From NCBI RefSeq assembly GCF_000006445.2, contig NC_006047.2, positions 1,674,001 to 1,738,000 on the forward strand: a stretch of 64,000 bases of DNA. Direction: 5' to 3'. Each line of letters begins with the position of its first letter. Positions within the stretch are counted from its first letter, which is position 1. The notes beneath the pieces are model-generated. The model saw nothing but the letters and a program-made list of their open reading frames with translations. It did no database searches and had not been told where the DNA came from. The translations under genes were made by a program, and so were the position numbers. Source of the DNA: Debaryomyces hansenii CBS767 (Eukaryota; Ascomycota; Pichiomycetes; Serinales; Debaryomycetaceae). Below are positions 59,231-64,000 of this stretch, piece by piece.

Positions 59231-61057
59231 TTATCGAATATTCATCATTTTTGTCATTCTCTTCGTAGAAGGATTTAGACCACTTTGTTCGTCATCTCCA
59301 TCTATTCTTTCATATTCTCTCTTATTGGATTTATATAAATCGAATAATGACCAGAATTTTAGATTTTCATCGCCTGCAACAGTGGCAAGAGTTAAGGAGT
59401 CGGGACTCAAGCACCCACTGAGGATTCTCGAATCGTGTGCACCCATTATTTCTCCAGTTTTTTGTAATGTAGGATAGTTAAACAAAGAGATATTGTTGGT
59501 AGGGAAGCCATGAGTGGCCACGATCTCCATTCCTGTTCCAGATGCATATCCCCAGTTCAAGGAGGATATCTGGGAACCAGTCTCAATGGTGTTAACGCGC
59601 GCACCGGTGGATGTGTTCCAAAAGTTGATCGTCTTGTCCGATGATCCGCCACCAGTGGCTAAGAGGGACAGTTGGAAAGGACACCACAGTAATGCCTTGA
59701 CAGCTGCCCTATGACTCAGTTTAGAGAAAAGAGGTTGGGACGAAGTGTTGTTATGGCATTGGCGAATATCCCAAATGCATACCAAATTATCATTTCCACC
59801 GGAACTAAACTGCTGGCCATCGCTCTTGTATTCTATGCCACATACTTCAGCCAGATGCGAGTCTTTGAGTTTGTTCACGACGTGGTCGGCGACTCTAACA
59901 TCCGAATGGTAAATATTACCCATTCTGGATCCACTTGTGAGAATATGCTGGTACCAAGCTTGGGATGCAATTCTTGTTTGATGATTATCGCAATTCAAGG
60001 TTCTGAGTTTTGAATTGGTTTCAATATCCCAAATTTCGACAAGTCCGTCATCTTTTCCAATAGAGATGTATGAGCCATCGTCTGACCATCTTAAAGATGT
60101 GACTATGGTCTTGTTTGGTAATTCGCAAAGTAGCCCAACTGATCCTGTAGAGGCATTCCAAACGTAAACTGCATCCTCTAACCCGATAGCCAATAAATTT
60201 GTCAGAGACCATGCTAACAAATTCAAATAAAAGTCATCAAGCAACCCTGGAGCATCAAGAACCCTTTCGGGAGCTGTTGGAATTTTTTTAGCCCTTGCTG
60301 AGGCTGCTGCAGGTCGCAATGATTTATTCATAAAGCTATTCAATACTAACTTTGATGATGAATTAGCAGTAGAGATATGGCTAAACAAGTTGACTGGTTT
60401 TTTTCTTTCTGGTGGTAATGGTTGGAATTGTAATATTCTAGAATTCATTTCTAGGCCACATGCTTCAGCTACATGGTGTTGGTATATTTTTGATGTTTGA
60501 GCTTTTATATGGGTTTCTGGTGATGCATTAGGGTGGGGATTTGTGTTATCCGTTTGTAATTTTCCACAAGTGGAGTTATGACGTGAAGGAATAAATCTGT
60601 CCGAGGACGTAGTAGATGACTGTTGTTGATTATCGGATGAGCTTGAGGATCCTCCTGTAGATATTAATGAATTAGTACGACGTAATTTATGCTTGGGCGA
60701 ATGCGAGCTGCGTGATAACACCAACGAAGACTTCGATCTTGGGTTGGAAATAGGTGCCTTTAGTTTAGGCCTTGGGATTAGCTTGACATCCCACGGCGTC
60801 TCTAACCCACTCTTATTTGATTCTCCCACCGGTGTGGGTGGTATATGGTTAAACTGGATCGTTTTCCTCGAGACGTTAGGACTCATATGCTGCAAGTACA
60901 CCCTCTTATTAGGTGACGAATTCAACCCACTATCGCCAGTAGGTGATGTACAATAGCTTCGTTTCTTGGAACCAATATCCTTCTCGGGGTTGAGTGGAGG
61001 TGCACTCTTGATCGGAGAACTATTCGATGGTGAATCAAAGAATAATGAATGGGACAT
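59231..61057 (-). CDS. CDC20: APC/C activator Cdc20
   Basis: 608 residues from the first ATG at 61057; a TTG four codons upstream is not used. Cdc20 brings securin and mitotic cyclins to the anaphase-promoting complex and is the checkpoint target of Mad2. The C-box 'DRFIPSR' is at about 153-159. The seven-bladed WD40 propeller (about 265-590) opens with 'PERVLDAPGLLDDFYLNLLA', has 'SLRWSDDGSYISIGKDDG' and 'CGIEYKSDGQQFSSGGNDN', and closes with 'SPDSLTLATVAGDENLKFW'. The C-terminus ends in the APC-binding Ile-Arg tail. The Leu-Leu-Asp-Asp start of the propeller and its match to S. cerevisiae Cdc20 favour Cdc20 over Cdh1/Ama1. Confidence 0.92.
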   Translation of the reverse strand: MSHSLFFDSPSNSSPIKSAPPLNPEKDIGSKKRSYCTSPTGDSGLNSSPNKRVYLQHMSPNVSRKTIQFNHIPPTPVGESNKSGLETPWDVKLIPRPKLKAPISNPRSKSSLVLSRSSHSPKHKLRRTNSLISTGGSSSSSDNQQQSSTTSSDRFIPSRHNSTCGKLQTDNTNPHPNASPETHIKAQTSKIYQHHVAEACGLEMNSRILQFQPLPPERKKPVNLFSHISTANSSSKLVLNSFMNKSLRPAAASARAKKIPTAPERVLDAPGLLDDFYLNLLAWSLTNLLAIGLEDAVYVWNASTGSVGLLCELPNKTIVTSLRWSDDGSYISIGKDDGLVEIWDIETNSKLRTLNCDNHQTRIASQAWYQHILTSGSRMGNIYHSDVRVADHVVNKLKDSHLAEVCGIEYKSDGQQFSSGGNDNLVCIWDIRQCHNNTSSQPLFSKLSHRAAVKALLWCPFQLSLLATGGGSSDKTINFWNTSTGARVNTIETGSQISSLNWGYASGTGMEIVATHGFPTNNISLFNYPTLQKTGEIMGAHDSRILSGCLSPDSLTLATVAGDENLKFWSLFDLYKSNKREYERIDGDDEQSGLNPSTKRMTKMMNIR

Positions 61058-61428
61058 ATTAGGATGCAAAATGTAAATGACAAATGTTTCTATGAATGCT
61101 AAAGTTCCTTTTCTCCTTTTCTTTGGTCAAATTTGATTTCTCTTCTTTTCTTTCTGTCACTCGGAATATATTTTCTAACAAGTGTGATGCATCTATTACT
61201 TCTATAAGATTACCAGGCTTGGAACGAAATATTTCAGGCAAGTAGACAATTGAGTTTTTTTGTATTTGCTTTGACTTTCGATTTCTTATTAATTTCCTGA
61301 AGATCGTTCTTTCGATTTAATTTATTCCCTCCTTACTAAATTATCTTCTTTCATTAAATAGAACCTAGTAAAATTACTGTATTCGATATTATTATTATTC
61401 CATCGATTGTATAAGCCATTGTATATTC

Positions 61429-61454
61429 TATTTACATATATTCCCAATTAGGAA
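61429..61454 (-). promoter_or_regulatory. Mcm1 site plus forkhead site upstream of CDC20
   Basis: Read on the CDC20 strand: TTCCTAATTGGGAA (61441-61454), a palindromic Mcm1-type CC(N6)GG site, followed six bases later by GTAAATA (61429-61435), which fits the forkhead consensus RTAAAYA. In S. cerevisiae the Mcm1-Fkh2-Ndd1 pair drives CLB2-cluster genes, which include CDC20. It lies about 370-400 bp before the CDC20 ATG. Confidence 0.55.
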
Positions 61455-61583
61455 CACAAATGAGTATGTCTTTTTCTTGTGTAAGCTTTGTCGTAAATTT
61501 ATATTTGCGACATGTCATCTGATGAACTCAATATCAGCTTCTATTCTATACCCGATAAGATAGAGCATTAACGATACCATACG

Positions 61584-61609
61584 GTATAATATACGCCCAT
61601 ATATTATAC
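61584..61609. repeat. Perfect 10-bp inverted repeat before VPS20
   Basis: GTATAATATA (61584-61593) and TATATTATAC (61600-61609) flank the GC-rich hexamer CGCCCA. It ends 56 bp before the VPS20 ATG, so it could be a leader hairpin or a protein-bound dyad. Confidence 0.55.
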
Positions 61610-61665
61610 GATAGGGTGGAGTATTATTGTAGATAGTTGCTATTTTAATAAACTACGAATATCAA

Positions 61666-62316
61666 ATGGGACAGCAAACATCAACACCAAAAATCACTCT
61701 GCAAGACAGAGCGATATTCCTGTTGAAGCAACAACGAGACAAATTGAAACAATATCAACGGAAGTTGAACACGATAATAGAAAGGCAGAACAAATTGGCT
61801 AAGGAAGCTATAATCAAGAAGGATAATGCGAGGGCGAAGGTTTACTTGAGATCAAAGAAGCAGCAGCAGACAACAATAACGAAGACATACGAGCAGCTCG
61901 ACAACTTAGAGACATTAATCGGTACTATCGAATTCAAGTTGATCGAGAAGGATGTGATGTATGGGTTGGAACAAGGTAATGAGGTGCTAAAGACGTTGAA
62001 TTCGGAAATGAGCGTGGACAAGATAGACAAGGTATTGGATGGCCTAGAGGATGAGAGGTTGAAAGTAGACGAGGTACTGGATATGCTCGGAATGGGTTCG
62101 GGCTTGAGCAATGGTGAAGAACACGAAGTGGATGAGGAGCTAGCCAATTTAGAAGCAGAAGTCAACGGCACCAAGAAGGTCGAAACGGAAGCCCTGCAAG
62201 ACATTGACATGCCTGCTGTGCCTGATACTAAACCAGAATCAAAAATTCCCGATGAAGAGGAAGAAAAAGAGGAAAAGCCAGTCAAGTCTAAACCTAACGA
62301 GCCAATAGCTGCATGA
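61666..62316 (+). CDS. VPS20: ESCRT-III subunit Vps20
   Basis: 216 residues; nucleates ESCRT-III filaments on endosomes downstream of ESCRT-II (CHMP6 orthologue). The N-terminus 'MGQQTSTPKITLQDRAIFLL' has Gly2 in a myristoylation context, diagnostic for Vps20. The basic helical hairpin (about 10-95, 'DKLKQYQRKLNTIIERQNKL') is followed by helices 'IDKVLDGLEDERLKVDEVLD' and an acidic C-terminus. Length equals the S. cerevisiae protein (221). It is divergent from CDC20 and convergent with HEM2. Confidence 0.92.
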   Translation: MGQQTSTPKITLQDRAIFLLKQQRDKLKQYQRKLNTIIERQNKLAKEAIIKKDNARAKVYLRSKKQQQTTITKTYEQLDNLETLIGTIEFKLIEKDVMYGLEQGNEVLKTLNSEMSVDKIDKVLDGLEDERLKVDEVLDMLGMGSGLSNGEEHEVDEELANLEAEVNGTKKVETEALQDIDMPAVPDTKPESKIPDEEEEKEEKPVKSKPNEPIAA

Positions 62317-62408
62317 TCATGAATGTACATTATTATTTATATAGAATGATCAAATAGTACGTAAATTTGAAAGTGAACCTCGTCAGTCGTTAAATATTTG
62401 TAACGTAA

Positions 62409-63454
<1,046 letters not shown>

Positions 63455-63615
63455 TTAATTTTGTTAACATGCCTGTTTCAATTTTTCAGTGAGCATTTTA
63501 ACGTCAGTCGAAATCGAGATTGATTTGTAATGAAAGCCATACATAATTAGAAATGCTAGAAATCAAATACGTAAAATTAACGGCATATAACTATATAAGA
63601 ATACCAAAAAAAGGT

Positions 63616-64000
63616 CTATTGAAGTTTACTATCGGCATCTTCATCCCTCTTGTATAATTTTTTATAATAATAGCATTGGCCTGCAACAAATGAATTAACA
63701 ATAAAGGAAGAAGTGTACCCTGCTAATAAAATGTAGTCTCTACCTAATCTGTTAAAGCTTTGGATAGTAGTGAAGACCCTCATCAAAGATCCAAGTACGT
63801 TTGCACCAACTGTTATTTCAGATAAGTGGCTAGTTGATTTTAAATCGTAGTTTTGCTTAATTTGGGGTAATTTAGAGATTATTGAGAGAGGGATATTCAA
63901 CACTTGCAACGCTTCGACAAGAGAAGGCTCAGCGATCTTAGTCAAGAAAACAACAATTCCCACTATAATTGAGATTGGCGCTACAAGCTCCTTCAAGGCT
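63616..64000 (-). CDS. PQ-loop protein, MPDU1-like, 5' partial
   Basis: About 128 C-terminal residues; the frame is open through the right edge, so the start lies outside the window. Three or four membrane segments are seen, and the PQ-loop motif 'LNIPLSIISKLPQIKQNYDL' followed by 'KSTSHLSEITVGANVLGSLM' and 'RVFTTIQSFNR'. This matches the second PQ-loop of MPDU1, the mannose-P-dolichol utilisation protein of the ER, rather than lysosomal or SWEET types. The visible C-terminus is short and charged ('KKLYKRDEDADSK'). Function in yeast is not established. Confidence 0.75.
   Translation of the reverse strand, partial: ALKELVAPISIIVGIVVFLTKIAEPSLVEALQVLNIPLSIISKLPQIKQNYDLKSTSHLSEITVGANVLGSLMRVFTTIQSFNRLGRDYILLAGYTSSFIVNSFVAGQCYYYKKLYKRDEDADSKLQ

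Larger units (their letters stand above)
61058..61665. other. Divergent CDC20/VPS20 promoter region
   Basis: 608 bp. Contains the Mcm1/forkhead pair (61429-61454), T/C-rich DNA near the CDC20 start, and a perfect inverted repeat at 61584-61609 before VPS20. No gene is seen. Confidence 0.5.

Overview
The window is nuclear DNA of a budding yeast (Saccharomycotina), AT-rich and gene-dense, with small intergenic gaps, very few introns and yeast-type tRNA genes. It most likely belongs to the CUG-Ser clade (Debaryomyces/Candida/Scheffersomyces relatives). The best direct evidence is a CTG codon in HOG1 at a position where the S. cerevisiae protein has serine. No virus, transposon, LTR or CRISPR array is visible. 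All CTG codons here should be read as serine.

Layout. 1-8 kb: SEA-complex gene MTC5 (cut by the left edge), TAF10, a DUF2470 membrane protein, SPC25, ISC1 and three tRNAs (Ser-AGA, Val-AAC, intron-containing Pro-TGG). 8-10 kb: a gene-poor stretch with two broken or doubtful genes, then LCL2. 11-25 kb: a DUF2415-type WD40 gene, CDC45, tRNA-Ser(UGA), a quinate/sugar-type transporter with an unusual G-rich promoter, VAC1/PEP7, TIM11, PTC7 and NMD2. 25-36 kb: MRPL35, an orphan ORF, a His/Gln-rich bZIP factor, an orphan Gly-rich protein, COX6 (one spliceosomal intron), MGR1, a probable mitochondrial protein, a GPI-anchored wall protein and YNG2. 36-64 kb: SHE4, SFB3/LST1, a PalH-family pH sensor, HSP78, PAN1, a THI20-type bifunctional thiamine enzyme, AMD1, RGP1, HOG1, CDC20, VPS20, HEM2 (frameshifted) and a PQ-loop protein cut by the right edge.

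The genes are mostly unlinked housekeeping functions, as is normal for yeast. Loose groupings are a mitochondrial neighbourhood (COX6, MGR1 and the 32.6-33.8 kb gene), cell-cycle genes with matching promoter sites (CDC45 with an MCB box, CDC20 with an Mcm1/forkhead pair), and HSP78 with a heat-shock element array. Divergent pairs sharing short promoters are MTC5/TAF10, SPC25/ISC1, TIM11/PTC7, bZIP/orphan, YNG2/SHE4, SFB3/PalH and CDC20/VPS20.

Most worth a second look: the single-base frameshift in the essential gene HEM2; the 8.2-9.6 kb relic region; the transmembrane-anchored PTC7 reading frame with an overlapping uORF; the strong hairpin after COX6; and the transporter promoter. I did not find a clearly new biological system. 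The two orphan genes and the relic region are the least explained parts.
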